Source: Holophagaceae bacterium (GTDB lineage: Bacteria; Acidobacteriota; Holophagae; Holophagales; Holophagaceae). Taken from it: a stretch of 64,000 bases of DNA. Where the stretch lies: the NCBI GenBank assembly GCA_021286765.1, contig JAJTBS010000002.1, forward strand, positions 682,001-746,000, in the 5' to 3' direction. The notes under the pieces are model-generated. The model did no database searches. It was given only the letters and a program-made list of their open reading frames with translations, and was not told where the DNA came from. Position numbers and translations under genes: made by a program. Within the stretch, counting starts at the first letter, position 1, and each line of letters begins with the position of its first letter. Below are positions 40,116 through 49,325 of the stretch, one piece after another.

Positions 40116-43100
40116 TTAGGGCGTGCGCACCAGGGGCTGGCTGGGCGTGGTGTTCATGCCGCTGCTGCTGCGGGCCACCACCCGGAGGTGGAGGGTGCCC
40201 TGGGCGGGCAGGACGAAGCTGGTCTCCGTGGCGCCCAGGATGCTGCTGATGCACTCATAGTCGTCGTCCTCGCCCGTGAAGGAGCGCCAGATGGTGTAGC
40301 CGGCGGCGTCCGGAGCGGCCTTCCAGGTCAGGGCGCTTCCGGCCAGGGCCAGCTGGGTGGGCGCGCCGGGCACGGGCTCGCCGGGCACGAAGACGTCCAG
40401 GGAGCCCTGGGGGTCGCTGACGTTGCCCGTGGCATCCACCGAGCGCAGGGTGTAGCGGATGTAGCCCGGGGTGGCCTGCTTGTCCGTGAAGGCGGTGCCC
40501 CCGATGGCCGAGGGTGTTAGGCGTTCCACCGCGCCCAGGGGCGCGCCGGCCTTGGCCTCGCCATCCACCAGCGTGTAGCTCAGGGCCTGCCGTTCCACGA
40601 AGGTGCCGGCCAGGTCCGGGGCCTTGGTCTGGGTCCAGGAGAGGGCCACGTCCAGCCGGCCCTGGGGGGTCTCCTGCAGGTCCACGGAGCCGGGCGAGGG
40701 GCTGGGGGGCGCCACAATGTCGGGCAGGCGCACCTCGATGGGCTCGCTGAGCGGCCCTTCCACGGTGCGGCCAAACTCCTTGGTGAGGGCCTGCACCCGG
40801 AAGTAGAACGTGGCGCCGCCGTACTGGGCCACGTCCGCCGGGAAGGTGACGATGTAGCGCTCGGTGCCAACCGGGGCGTCGTTCACGCGGGTGAAGGTGC
40901 CCGGGCCGCCCTTCACGGCGATCTTGGCCAGGTGCTCCTTCCGGCCCTCGGCCAGCCGGAGTCCCGCGCCCTGGGAGGCCACCACGCCGCGCAAGGCGAG
41001 GCTGTGGAGGGCCGGGTTCATGGCAACCTGGCCCGGAACCGGCTTCGCCGCGGCAGCCCCGGCTCCGCTCAGGGCGACCGGGTGGAGGGCGGGCGAAGCG
41101 GCGGTGGCGGTCGTCCGGGGCGCCAGCACCTCAAAGGCGCGGAGCCCGGACTGCAGGGAGACGGAGGGCCTCGGGGCGGAGATCAGCTCCACCTTCTGGG
41201 GGGCCTGCTGGAGCACGTAGTCCAGGTTCGCGCCGGGCAGGGGCTTGGCCCATTCCAGCAGCACGTGGATCTCCTTGGGCTGGGCGAGGGCGAGCATGAG
41301 GTTGGGACTGCGCACGGCCCGGAAGGCCACGGGCTTGGCTAGGAGGGCGGCGCGGCCGGGGGCCAGGGTGGCGGCGGGCAGCACGGCCGCCTCTTTGATC
41401 GAAGGGCTCTTGGCGCTGGCGCTGCTGCTGGGGCTGCCGCTGGGTTTGGTGGCCAGGGCCAGTTTGGCCTTGGGCGCCACAGAGGCCTTGGGAGCGGTGA
41501 AGGTGCCGGACACCGCGGCCTTCGGGGCCAGGATGGCGGACCGCGCGGCCCGCAGGCTGCCGCTGGCCATGGCCAGGCTGGCGGGACGCAGCAGGCGCCG
41601 GGAGGGCCCGGACGGAGGCGCCTCCTGGGTGACCTTGCCGGACAGCGTGCCCACGGCCAGCCGGCCGGGCAGGCTGCTGTCGCTCACTTCCAGCTTCCCT
41701 TCGGGGGAGCGGCCGCTGACGTTGCCGCGCTTGTCCACGGAGGTAATGGCGTAGCGGTACGCCTGGCCGGCCTGGAGGGTGCTGTCCGTCCACTCGGCGA
41801 CGGCGGTGTCGGCCATCTTCTGGAGGGGGCCGTCGCCCGTGGCGCGGTAGACCTCGTAGCCCTGGAGGTCCGCGTCGGGCGAGGGGCTCCAGACCAGGGC
41901 AGCCGGGGCCACGGAGCCGTCGGCGTTGCTGCGGAGGATGCCCGCCTCGCCCAGGGCCTTGAGCGCGCCCACAGGCATGGTCGCCACGCCCAGGGCCCGC
42001 TGCTGACGCTTGGCCTCGCTGGCGGACAGGCTCGGGGCCGACAGGGAACCGCTGGCGGACGCGCCCAGGCTCGGGGTGGAGGCGAGGGGGGCGGCGGGCG
42101 CCGCGGGCTTCACCTGGAAGGGCGTGAGGGCTGTGGAGGCAGCGGGGGCGTTCAGGGCCGCGCGCTGGTCCAGGGCCGCCACGCGGGGATCTTTCAAGCG
42201 GGCCGCCTGCACCGTGCGCAGGTTGTCCCGGGCCGAGGCCTCCGCCTTGAGCATGGGGCGGCCCGGCACTTGGGGCGGCTCCAGGTCCTTGGGGATGCCG
42301 GCCACCACGGGGGCGGTGTCCAGGGACTGCTCCTGGCCACCCAGGTCCACGGCCGTGACCTTGTAGTGGTAGGTCTTCTCGTTCTGGATGGCGCTGCCGC
42401 CCTTGATGCTGTCCGTGAAGAGGGCCCGGGGTGCCTGGCGCCCGCCCGGGTGCACCCGGCCCGCGGCGAGGCTGGCCTGCAGGGCCGCGGAGGCCTTGGG
42501 GCTCAGGGCGGGCAGGCCGCCGGGCTGGCTCACGCGGTCCAGGGCCTGGCGGTGGGCCTCGGCGACCTTCTGGGGGGTGCGGGCCGCCTCGGGCAGGGGC
42601 TTGAGGCTGCGCTCCATGCTGCCCTGGATGCCCATGGCGCGGCGGAGGGAGGTCTCGGGATCCTCCAGCTCCAGTTCCACGCGCTTCACGGGATCGGTGG
42701 TGATGCGCTGCCAGGGGCCACTGGGGGACTCCGACCGGTAGACCTGGTAGCCCGTCACCGCGTCCGTGGGCGTCTCATCCCAGTTCAGCAGCACCTCGCC
42801 GTTGCCACTGGCCGCGGTGAGGCTGGTGGGCTGGGGGATGGGCGTGGGCTGGGTGGTGTCGAAGGTCTTGGGGCAGACCACCTCCGCCTGGCCCCCTTCG
42901 GGCAGGGCGATGACGATCTTGTACTTGAACTGGCCCTTGCCGGGATCGTCCGTGGCCGTGAGCCCCAGCACTTCGGCGAGGCCCGTGTCCAGGTCGGCGC
43001 GCATGTGCATCATCTGCAGGTCGCCGCGGTTCAACTTGCCCGCGGCGCGGAGCTCGCGGAACTGCTTCAGGGATTTCTCGGGGCTCAGGTCCTTGGCCCG

Positions 43101-43589
43101 CGTGAGGGCGCTGCGGGGCACCTCCAGCTGGCGGAGCTTGGAGGTGGTGTCGTGCTGCACATTGCCGAAGGGGTAGGCCAGGATGCGATCGCGCTCCTCG
43201 GGGGGCATGGCGTCCAGGCGCTTCTCCGCGGCACGCCCCTGGAGGAAGCCGATGGGCTTTTTGCCCGTGACATCCTTCCAGGTGGCTTCGCCGACCTTCT
43301 GGCGGAAGACGTGCAGGCCCTCGGTGGGCATCTCGCCCTGGTCGTTGGCCCAGCGCAGGACGACGGTGCGGTCCTTGCGGACCAGCCCGGTGAGGTGGAA
43401 GGTGCCCTGGGTCTTGCCCGCGGGCAGCAAGTTTGCGGGAAGTTCCATGCGGGGGCTCACCACGGCCCTGGGGCCCATGAGCGGAGGCGTGGCGGAGGTC
43501 ACCTGCGGCGGGAGGGTGGACTTGCCCTGGGGCTGGAGCCCCGAGGCCAGCAGGAAGAACAGGGGCGTGATGGCGGTCCGGTTCGTCAT
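40116..43589 (-). CDS. Large exported fibronectin type III-domain protein
   Basis: 1157 residues with an N-terminal signal (ITPLFFLLASGLQPQG). A first beta-domain lies at about 60-110 and a helical segment at about 115-200. A first FnIII begins at about 251 (TSLTAASGNGEVLLNWDETP), is interrupted after GPWQRITTDP by an insert (about 300-390), and resumes with KTYHYKVTAVDLGGQEQSL. Further FnIII domains are near 563-636, 968-1070 and 1074-1157. The linkers at 430-560 and 640-760 are Ala/Pro/Ser-rich. Ten bases separate it from the upstream gene, so the two are one operon. It is probably cell-surface or periplasmic. No enzymatic motif is seen. Confidence 0.75.
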   Translation of the reverse strand: MTNRTAITPLFFLLASGLQPQGKSTLPPQVTSATPPLMGPRAVVSPRMELPANLLPAGKTQGTFHLTGLVRKDRTVVLRWANDQGEMPTEGLHVFRQKVGEATWKDVTGKKPIGFLQGRAAEKRLDAMPPEERDRILAYPFGNVQHDTTSKLRQLEVPRSALTRAKDLSPEKSLKQFRELRAAGKLNRGDLQMMHMRADLDTGLAEVLGLTATDDPGKGQFKYKIVIALPEGGQAEVVCPKTFDTTQPTPIPQPTSLTAASGNGEVLLNWDETPTDAVTGYQVYRSESPSGPWQRITTDPVKRVELELEDPETSLRRAMGIQGSMERSLKPLPEAARTPQKVAEAHRQALDRVSQPGGLPALSPKASAALQASLAAGRVHPGGRQAPRALFTDSIKGGSAIQNEKTYHYKVTAVDLGGQEQSLDTAPVVAGIPKDLEPPQVPGRPMLKAEASARDNLRTVQAARLKDPRVAALDQRAALNAPAASTALTPFQVKPAAPAAPLASTPSLGASASGSLSAPSLSASEAKRQQRALGVATMPVGALKALGEAGILRSNADGSVAPAALVWSPSPDADLQGYEVYRATGDGPLQKMADTAVAEWTDSTLQAGQAYRYAITSVDKRGNVSGRSPEGKLEVSDSSLPGRLAVGTLSGKVTQEAPPSGPSRRLLRPASLAMASGSLRAARSAILAPKAAVSGTFTAPKASVAPKAKLALATKPSGSPSSSASAKSPSIKEAAVLPAATLAPGRAALLAKPVAFRAVRSPNLMLALAQPKEIHVLLEWAKPLPGANLDYVLQQAPQKVELISAPRPSVSLQSGLRAFEVLAPRTTATAASPALHPVALSGAGAAAAKPVPGQVAMNPALHSLALRGVVASQGAGLRLAEGRKEHLAKIAVKGGPGTFTRVNDAPVGTERYIVTFPADVAQYGGATFYFRVQALTKEFGRTVEGPLSEPIEVRLPDIVAPPSPSPGSVDLQETPQGRLDVALSWTQTKAPDLAGTFVERQALSYTLVDGEAKAGAPLGAVERLTPSAIGGTAFTDKQATPGYIRYTLRSVDATGNVSDPQGSLDVFVPGEPVPGAPTQLALAGSALTWKAAPDAAGYTIWRSFTGEDDDYECISSILGATETSFVLPAQGTLHLRVVARSSSGMNTTPSQPLVRTP

Positions 43590-43599
43590 GGCGGCCTCC

Positions 43600-46500
43600 T
43601 CAAATGTCCAGGTGGGCGCTGACGGAACCCTTGAAGGCGCCGCCCAGCACGCTGTAGTGGATGGTCACATTGCCCGAGAACGTGGGGCTGCCCGGCACCT
43701 GGAGGGCCATGTTCGTGGCGAAGCTGCCACTGAAGAGGGTGATGTGGTAGGTCTTCCAGAAGGTCTCGAAGCTCATGCCGAAGGAGGCCCCGCCGTCCGC
43801 GGCGAAGGTGCCCAGGAAGCGCGGATTCTTGTCGGCGTCGATTTCAATGATCATGTCGCCCCGGGCATTCAGCCAGGCGCTGCCGTAGACGATGCCGAAG
43901 TCCCCCGACTTGCTGTAGCTGAGCGCGGCCCCGGCGCCGAAGGTGGACACGCCGCCCTGGAAGTCCGCGGTCATGTAGCCCGAGCCGTCGAACGCATTCA
44001 GGAATCGGCAGGTGATGGGCGTCTCGCGGGTGCCGATGTGGACGAACTGCCGGTCGGGGCCGAAGTGGAGCTCCACCGTGCCCATGGGCCGCAGAAGGCC
44101 GTTGTAGAGGTTCAGGTCCGCGGTCAGGGTGGCGTGGAAGGTGTCGGGCTTGCGGGTGAAGCGGACATCGGCCGTGACCACGTTGTCCGCGGGCTGCTTG
44201 TCGCGCCCGCAGAAGAGCCAGCCCTTGCCCTGCAGCATGGTGGTGAGGTTTTGGCTGATGTAGAGGTCCAGGCCGCCATGGAAGGTGAAGTTGTCGCTGG
44301 TGCCCGCATCCACGCCGGCCATGAGGGCGAGGCCCAGGCTCGGGTCGGTCTTGCCCTTGATGTCCGTGAGGTTGCGGATCTCGTCCGGCAGGAAGTTCTG
44401 GGCGAGGCCGCCGGTGAAGCCGTAGATCTCCAGGTTCGGCGCCACGGGGATGCCGCCGGTGGGGAACTCGAGGTGGCCCAGCCCGAAGAAGTAGGGGTAG
44501 TAGCCACCGGCCGGCTGGTAGTGGCGGCCGAAGCGCAGGCCCGCGGTGAGGGTGAAGGGCGTATCGCCCACGTTGGCCTTGATGGTGCCGTCGCCTTCGA
44601 AGTAGGCGTCGCTCACCTGGTCGTCGGCGCTCTCCACCTGGAAGCCCAGCTTGGCGTCCAGGGAGCCCAGGGAGGCCACGCTCTGGCTGACGGTGTAGGG
44701 GTGCTCGAGCTCCATGACACCCGTGCCCTCGTCATGCTTCTCCGTGGTGAAGAGCAGGCGGTTGGGGAAGAAGGGCAGCAGGGGGCTGATCTCCATGTCG
44801 CCGCCCAGGCCCACGTAGAAGCGGCCATCGGCCAGGACGCCGTAGCCGCTCTCGGCCAGGGCCAGGGGGAAGCCCCAGATGTTGAGGGAGGGCCGATCCT
44901 GCACGCCGCCCCAGCGGGAGCCCTTGAAGTCCAGGGACAGCTCCTCGGTGCTGCCGTCGATGCCGCCGCCGCTGGCCTCCAGCACCAAGTGGTCGAAGGG
45001 GATGGAGGGCACGGCGGCGCCGGCGATGGCGAAGTCAAAGCGGCCCGCCAGGTCGAGGTTCGTGGGGTAGAGCCGCGCCGAATCCAGCACCATGCTGATG
45101 CCGATGAGCTTGGTGTGGAGGGCCATGGGGCCCTGGGGCGTCTGGGTGATGAGCTCCACCTGCTCGGCGCCGTTCTGGGTGAGGCGGAAGGTGATGGGAG
45201 GGCGGAAGTCCACCAGCAGGGGCTTGGCCGTGAGGTCCAGCTGGCCCTTCACCACCGGTCCGTTGAGCAGGGCCCCCTCGACGAAGCGCAGGTCGAAGGG
45301 CTCCAGCTTCACGGGCGCGATGTGCAGGTTGACCAGGCTGTCCAGCTTCACGCCCAGGGCCCCGCTGAAGGCGCCATTGCCCTCGAAGCGCCCGGCCTTG
45401 CCCGGCACGGAGACGGGCACGCGGGTGTTCCCGGGGCCGAAGGTGTAGAGCTCGATGGGCAGGGTGGCGTGGAAGTCCGGCAGGAAGACGCCCATCCAGG
45501 CCTCGGGCAGGGCCTCGGGGGAGTGGGCCGTGGAGAAGTCGCACACCACGGTGGTGGACGTGGGCAGAACGCGGTACGCGCCCACCTCGACGGGCTTCGG
45601 ACCGGGGTCCCCGGCGGCGTAGAGGCCGTCGGCCAGCTCGGCGGGGCTGTCGGCGAAGGTGGCCTGGAGCGTGAAGCCGGGCCCCCAGGCAAGGGTGCCG
45701 GAGATGCGGGTGCCCTTGGGGCTGATGAGCCCCTTCACCACGCTGGCGGTGCCTTTGCTCAGGTCGAGGCGGTACGAGGTGAGGCCCGAGGGGTGGAGCG
45801 CGGCCGCCGGCAGGTTGGCGGTGCCGGAGAAGCCCTCCCAGGCCACCTCCACCCGCCCCGCGGCGGTGAGGGCGGGCGCGTTCCGGCGCGCGGCGAGGGT
45901 GCGGGAACCCGAGGGGGCGGGAGCAGCCGGGGCGGGGGCGTGGCCGGGGATGCGCCCGGACAGCGGATCCGAGACGTAGGGCTGGCCCGTGGCGCCCACG
46001 CGGCAGAGGATGTTCAGGGGGAACTGGAGCTGGGCCGGGCCGCTGAGCAGGGGCGTTCCCCGCTCGAAACCGAAGGCGAGGCCCTGCATCCGCCAGGTCT
46101 GGCCCTTGTGGAGCAGGGGCAGGTCGGTGGCGAGGCTGGGGGCCACCACGCCGGTGCCGCTGAGGAGGGCGCTGTCGAAGGCCAGGCCGGGGACCTCGAA
46201 GTGGGGCGCAAGCCCCGTCGCGCCGTGGCGAACGGGAGCGGCGATGTCGACCTCCAGGTTCCCCTTGAGCTTCACCCCGGCGGGGGAGAAGGTGACTTCG
46301 CTGGCGATGAGGTGGGCCGAGAAGGCGCCCTCCGCCAGGGCCAGGTCGCCGGGGGTCAGGGTGCCGCTGAGCCCCTGGGCGCCAAAGGCCAGGGGCGCGA
46401 TGTCCAGGCGGATGCCCGCGAGGGTGGCTGAGCCCTCCAGGTGGCTGCCCTTGTCGGAGAGCACGGCCTTGGTGAGCTGGTAGGCCCAGCCCTGGTGATC

Positions 46501-46848
46501 GGCCTTGGCGTCCTTGAGGGCCTCCTCCACGGTGCCTTCGGCCACGGCGCCCTTGAGAACGAGGTTCTTGAACTCAAGCTTCCGCGGGCCGAGGGGCTGG
46601 GGCAGCTCGAAGTAGGCGCTGCCGCTGAACTTCTCGGGCGTGGCGTCGCCATCGGGTTCCACGCGAGTGGCCTTGAAGCCGCCGAGCGTGAAGCTCTCCA
46701 CCTGCATCTTCGGCTTGAGGATCTTGTCCACCAGCTGAGTGGCCACCGGCTTGAGGGCCTGGATGACCTGGGGCGGCACCTGCGAGGTGACCGGCACGGC
46801 GACCAGGAGGGCGATCAGGAGCGAGCAGAGGTGGCGCGAAGGGCCCAT
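43600..46848 (-). CDS. Very large exported beta-rich protein of unknown function
   Basis: 1082 residues. The signal peptide is MGPSRHLCSLLIALLVAVPV with cleavage near TSQ. GGAGG precedes the ATG. The chain is glycine-rich with repeated alternating strands throughout, for example VESFTLGGFKATRVEPDG and FHATLTADLNLYNGLLRP, and shows no coiled coil, cysteine pattern or enzyme motif. An Ala/Pro linker (GHAPAPAAPAPSG) near residue 300 splits it into a shorter N-terminal and a longer C-terminal half. It could be an elongated beta-solenoid or an AsmA/lipid-groove-like protein; I do not recognise it. It is the first gene of the operon with the FnIII protein. Confidence 0.7.
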   Translation of the reverse strand: MGPSRHLCSLLIALLVAVPVTSQVPPQVIQALKPVATQLVDKILKPKMQVESFTLGGFKATRVEPDGDATPEKFSGSAYFELPQPLGPRKLEFKNLVLKGAVAEGTVEEALKDAKADHQGWAYQLTKAVLSDKGSHLEGSATLAGIRLDIAPLAFGAQGLSGTLTPGDLALAEGAFSAHLIASEVTFSPAGVKLKGNLEVDIAAPVRHGATGLAPHFEVPGLAFDSALLSGTGVVAPSLATDLPLLHKGQTWRMQGLAFGFERGTPLLSGPAQLQFPLNILCRVGATGQPYVSDPLSGRIPGHAPAPAAPAPSGSRTLAARRNAPALTAAGRVEVAWEGFSGTANLPAAALHPSGLTSYRLDLSKGTASVVKGLISPKGTRISGTLAWGPGFTLQATFADSPAELADGLYAAGDPGPKPVEVGAYRVLPTSTTVVCDFSTAHSPEALPEAWMGVFLPDFHATLPIELYTFGPGNTRVPVSVPGKAGRFEGNGAFSGALGVKLDSLVNLHIAPVKLEPFDLRFVEGALLNGPVVKGQLDLTAKPLLVDFRPPITFRLTQNGAEQVELITQTPQGPMALHTKLIGISMVLDSARLYPTNLDLAGRFDFAIAGAAVPSIPFDHLVLEASGGGIDGSTEELSLDFKGSRWGGVQDRPSLNIWGFPLALAESGYGVLADGRFYVGLGGDMEISPLLPFFPNRLLFTTEKHDEGTGVMELEHPYTVSQSVASLGSLDAKLGFQVESADDQVSDAYFEGDGTIKANVGDTPFTLTAGLRFGRHYQPAGGYYPYFFGLGHLEFPTGGIPVAPNLEIYGFTGGLAQNFLPDEIRNLTDIKGKTDPSLGLALMAGVDAGTSDNFTFHGGLDLYISQNLTTMLQGKGWLFCGRDKQPADNVVTADVRFTRKPDTFHATLTADLNLYNGLLRPMGTVELHFGPDRQFVHIGTRETPITCRFLNAFDGSGYMTADFQGGVSTFGAGAALSYSKSGDFGIVYGSAWLNARGDMIIEIDADKNPRFLGTFAADGGASFGMSFETFWKTYHITLFSGSFATNMALQVPGSPTFSGNVTIHYSVLGGAFKGSVSAHLDI

Positions 46849-47161
46849 GGGAACCTCCAGGGAGACGTCGGACAGGATGGAAATTGAAACCGTGATGATA
46901 CGAGGATTGCGCCCGTACCGGCGCCACAGGGGGTGGAAGATTCCGTTAATTTTTTATCAGGTGGGGCGGCGGCGGACCCTCCGGATGGGGCTTGAACGCG
47001 TCTGGCGGCGCCAGCCGCGGGCCTTCCTCCGACGTGACAGAGGCTCCGACTCCGTGAGCCCGAGGGGCGGGTGGGAGCACCCGCGGGACAGCGAGCGTCG
47101 GACATGGAGCCGCATCTCCACAGTCCCTCTCGGCCGGAGGCCAGAGGGGAAGGCTCAAATA
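46849..47161. other. Non-coding spacer ahead of the giant-protein operon
   Basis: No credible gene. It contains an AT patch (TTAATTTTTTATCAG near 46946-46961), a 7-bp hairpin GCGGGTG/CACCCGC with GGAG loop (47067-47084), and, up to 47161, sequence resembling decayed copies of the tRNA-Pro region. The promoter of the leftward operon should lie here, but no clear consensus was found. Confidence 0.45.
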
Positions 47162-47236
47162 CCGGCTTCAATGGGCCAAACAGAAGGCCCTCCGAAGAGG
47201 GCCTTCCGGGTGTTTTGGTCGGCGCGAGAGGATTCG
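47162..47236 (-). repeat. Copy A of a 75-bp direct repeat (tRNA-Pro 3' end plus terminator)
   Basis: 73 of 75 bases match 47320-47394. It contains the last 21 bases of tRNA-Pro (47216-47236) with encoded CCA, and a complete terminator hairpin (47180-47205). The sequence to the right diverges from the tRNA gene after TTCG, so this copy lacks the rest of the tRNA. Confidence 0.85.
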
Positions 47237-47319
47237 CCCAGGTCTGGCTGCGCCATCCCAGGTCTCGCTCCCGGCCGTCCACTGGACGGCCTCCGCGATC
47301 CCACTCGGAGGTTCGAATC

Positions 47320-47373
47320 CCGGCTTCAATGGGCCAAACAAAAGGCCCTCCGAAGAGGGCCTTCCAGGTGTTT

Positions 47374-47394
<21 letters not shown>
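47320..47394 (-). repeat. Copy B of the 75-bp direct repeat, overlapping the intact tRNA-Pro
   Basis: Same unit as 47162-47236 at an offset of exactly 158 bp, here continuous with the full tRNA-Pro gene. TCGGAGGTTCGAATCC at 47305-47320, just left of this copy, is an exact inverted copy of the tRNA-Pro T-arm region 47388-47403. Confidence 0.85.
47338..47363 (-). terminator. Intrinsic terminator of tRNA-Pro
   Basis: On the minus strand AAGGCCCTC-TTCG-GAGGGCCTTTTG: a nine-base stem, a stable UUCG loop and a T-run, 11 bp after the tRNA CCA end. It is also present in duplicated form at 47180-47205. Confidence 0.85.
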
Positions 47395-47450
<56 letters not shown>

Positions 47451-47485
47451 TGAACCATTGACTCTAGACCGGGTGGGGGCTCAGG

Positions 47486-47887
47486 TCAAGGTTTGGGTGG
47501 CGCGGAGAGCCTTTCGAAGAGGGCCCGCACCGACTTGATGACGGGCTGGAGGTCGGTGCTGGTGCGGAGGAGCCGCGGGAAGGCGGCCTTGGGTTTCTGC
47601 ACGGGGGCCGCGGGCAGCTCGTCGGCTTCCAGGCCCAGGTCGAGGCGCTGGACGAGGTGGCCGTGGGCCAGCAGCTCGGCGCAGTCGGCCACGGTGAGGC
47701 CTTCGCCCAGCCAGCCCTTGATGCGCTTGAGGCGGGGCAGCTCGTCCACATGGTAGTAGCGGAGGTTGCCCTTGCTGCGCCGGGGCTTGATGTCGGGGAT
47801 GACGTCTTCCCAGTAGCGCAGGTCCTTGGGGCCGACGCCGACGAGCTGGGCCGCCTCTCCGATCTTGAACCACTTCTTGTCGCTCAC
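47486..47887 (-). CDS. MerR-family transcriptional regulator
   Basis: A 133-residue protein. WFKIGEAAQLVGVGPKDLRY is the MerR helix-turn-helix and RRSKGNLRYYHVDELPRLKR the wing. The C-terminal part has no metal-binding cysteines, so it is not a metal sensor of the classic type. It is the last gene of the leftward respiratory locus, 11 bp after the NtrX-like gene, and ends 35 bp before the tRNA-Pro. Confidence 0.88.
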   Translation of the reverse strand: MSDKKWFKIGEAAQLVGVGPKDLRYWEDVIPDIKPRRSKGNLRYYHVDELPRLKRIKGWLGEGLTVADCAELLAHGHLVQRLDLGLEADELPAAPVQKPKAAFPRLLRTSTDLQPVIKSVRALFERLSAPPKP

Positions 47888-47898
47888 GGCCGCACCGC

Positions 47899-49278
47899 TC
47901 AGCTCTCCCTGGGCTCGATGCCCAGGGCCTTGAGGCGCTTGTAGAGGTTGGAGCGGTCCATGCCCACGCGTTCGGCCACGCGGGTCATGTTGCCGTTCTG
48001 GAGGCGCATCTCCCGCTGGAGGTACTGGCTCTCGAACCAGTCCTTGGCCTCCTTGAGGCTGGTGAACTCGGGGAAGGAGAAGGGATCGGGCTCGGCCAGG
48101 TGGCGGGTCGCCAGGGGGCCCAGGTCACGGGGACCGATCTCGCTGCCGCGGCCCAGGATCACGGCCCGCTCCATGAGGTTCTTCAGCTCGCGCACATTCC
48201 CCGGCCAGTCGTGGCGCAGCAGGGTGTCCTTGGCTTCGGGACCCAGGTGCCGGGGCGGGCGGCCGTACTGGCGGCCGATGCGGCTGATGAAGGCCTCGGC
48301 CAAGGGCAGGATGTCCTCGGGGCGCTCGCGCAGGGCGGGGATGCGCAGGGGCACCACGGCCAGGCGGAAGTAGAGGTCCTCGCGGAAGCGGCCGCGGGTG
48401 ATCTCGCCCGCCAGGTCCTTGTTGGTGGCGGCGATGACCCGCACGTCCACGCCCACGGCGCCGCCTCCGCCCACGGGCTCCACCCGGCCTTCCTGGAGGG
48501 CCCGCAGCACCTTGGCCTGGGTCTTCAGCGACATGTCGCCCACCTCGTCGAGGAACAGCGTGCCGCCGTCCGCCTCGCGGAACTTGCCCTTCTGGTCGCG
48601 CACCGCGCCCGTGAAGGCGCCCTTCTGGTGCCCGAACAGCTCGCTCTCGATGAGCTCCTCGGGGATGGCCGCGCAGTTCACCTCGATGAAAGGGGCATCC
48701 TTGCGGGGGCTCTGCAGGTGGATGAGGCGGGCCACCTCCTCTTTGCCGCTGCCGTTCTCGCCGGTGAGCAGCACGCGTCCTTCGGTGGGGGCCACCAGGG
48801 CCACGTCGGCCATGAGGCGCTTCATGGCGGGGCTGTCCGCCAGGAAGAAGCGGCCGCCCTCGACTTCCGCGAGGAGCCGCTGGTTCTCCTGCTCCAGCTT
48901 CGACTGCCGCAGGGCATTGCCCACCACCAGCAGGAGGCGGTCCAGGTCGATGGGCTTCTCCAGGAAGTCGAAGGCGCCAAACTTGGTGGCCTGCATGGCG
49001 GTGTCGATGCTGGCGTGGCCCGAGATCATGACCACGGGCAGGTCGGGGCGGACCTGCTTGGCCTGCTTCAGGGTCTCCAGGCCGTCCTGGCCCGGCAGCC
49101 AGACATCCAGCAGCATGAGTTGGAGGCTCTCGCCATCGGGGTTGTGGAGGAGGTCGATGGCCTGCTCGCCCCGCTCGGCCTTCACCACGTGGTAGCCCTC
49201 GTCCTTCAGGGCTTCGCCCAGGGACCGCCGGATGCCCGGCTCGTCATCCACCAGGAGAATGGTCGTGGGGGCGCGCAT
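47899..49278 (-). CDS. NtrX/NtrC-family sigma-54-dependent response regulator
   Basis: 459 residues: a receiver with phosphoacceptor D58 (LMLLDVWLPGQDG), an AAA+ domain with Walker A GENGSGKEE, the sigma-54 contact loop GAFTGA (FGHQKGAFTGAVRDQKGKF) and Walker B GGTLFLDEVGD, and a Fis-type helix-turn-helix at the C-terminus (MTRVAERVGMDRSNLYKRLK). It drives transcription from sigma-54 promoters. ATG 49278 is preferred to the TTG at 49302. A partner kinase is not adjacent; the NtrY-like kinase at 29.8 kb is a candidate. A good sigma-54 site lies at 59684-59698. Confidence 0.92.
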   Translation of the reverse strand: MRAPTTILLVDDEPGIRRSLGEALKDEGYHVVKAERGEQAIDLLHNPDGESLQLMLLDVWLPGQDGLETLKQAKQVRPDLPVVMISGHASIDTAMQATKFGAFDFLEKPIDLDRLLLVVGNALRQSKLEQENQRLLAEVEGGRFFLADSPAMKRLMADVALVAPTEGRVLLTGENGSGKEEVARLIHLQSPRKDAPFIEVNCAAIPEELIESELFGHQKGAFTGAVRDQKGKFREADGGTLFLDEVGDMSLKTQAKVLRALQEGRVEPVGGGGAVGVDVRVIAATNKDLAGEITRGRFREDLYFRLAVVPLRIPALRERPEDILPLAEAFISRIGRQYGRPPRHLGPEAKDTLLRHDWPGNVRELKNLMERAVILGRGSEIGPRDLGPLATRHLAEPDPFSFPEFTSLKEAKDWFESQYLQREMRLQNGNMTRVAERVGMDRSNLYKRLKALGIEPRES

Positions 49279-49325
49279 GGATCCATGCTGGACGCGGGAC
49301 AAGCCTTTGTCCAGCAGGGGGTTGG

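Noticed and set aside
43183-46431. A plus-strand open frame of over 1000 codons opposite the giant exported protein gene
   Set aside because: The minus-strand gene has a signal peptide, ribosome binding site and operon neighbours. The plus frame encodes a low-complexity Gly/Ala/Glu/Val-rich chain with no start site, as expected opposite GC-rich coding DNA.
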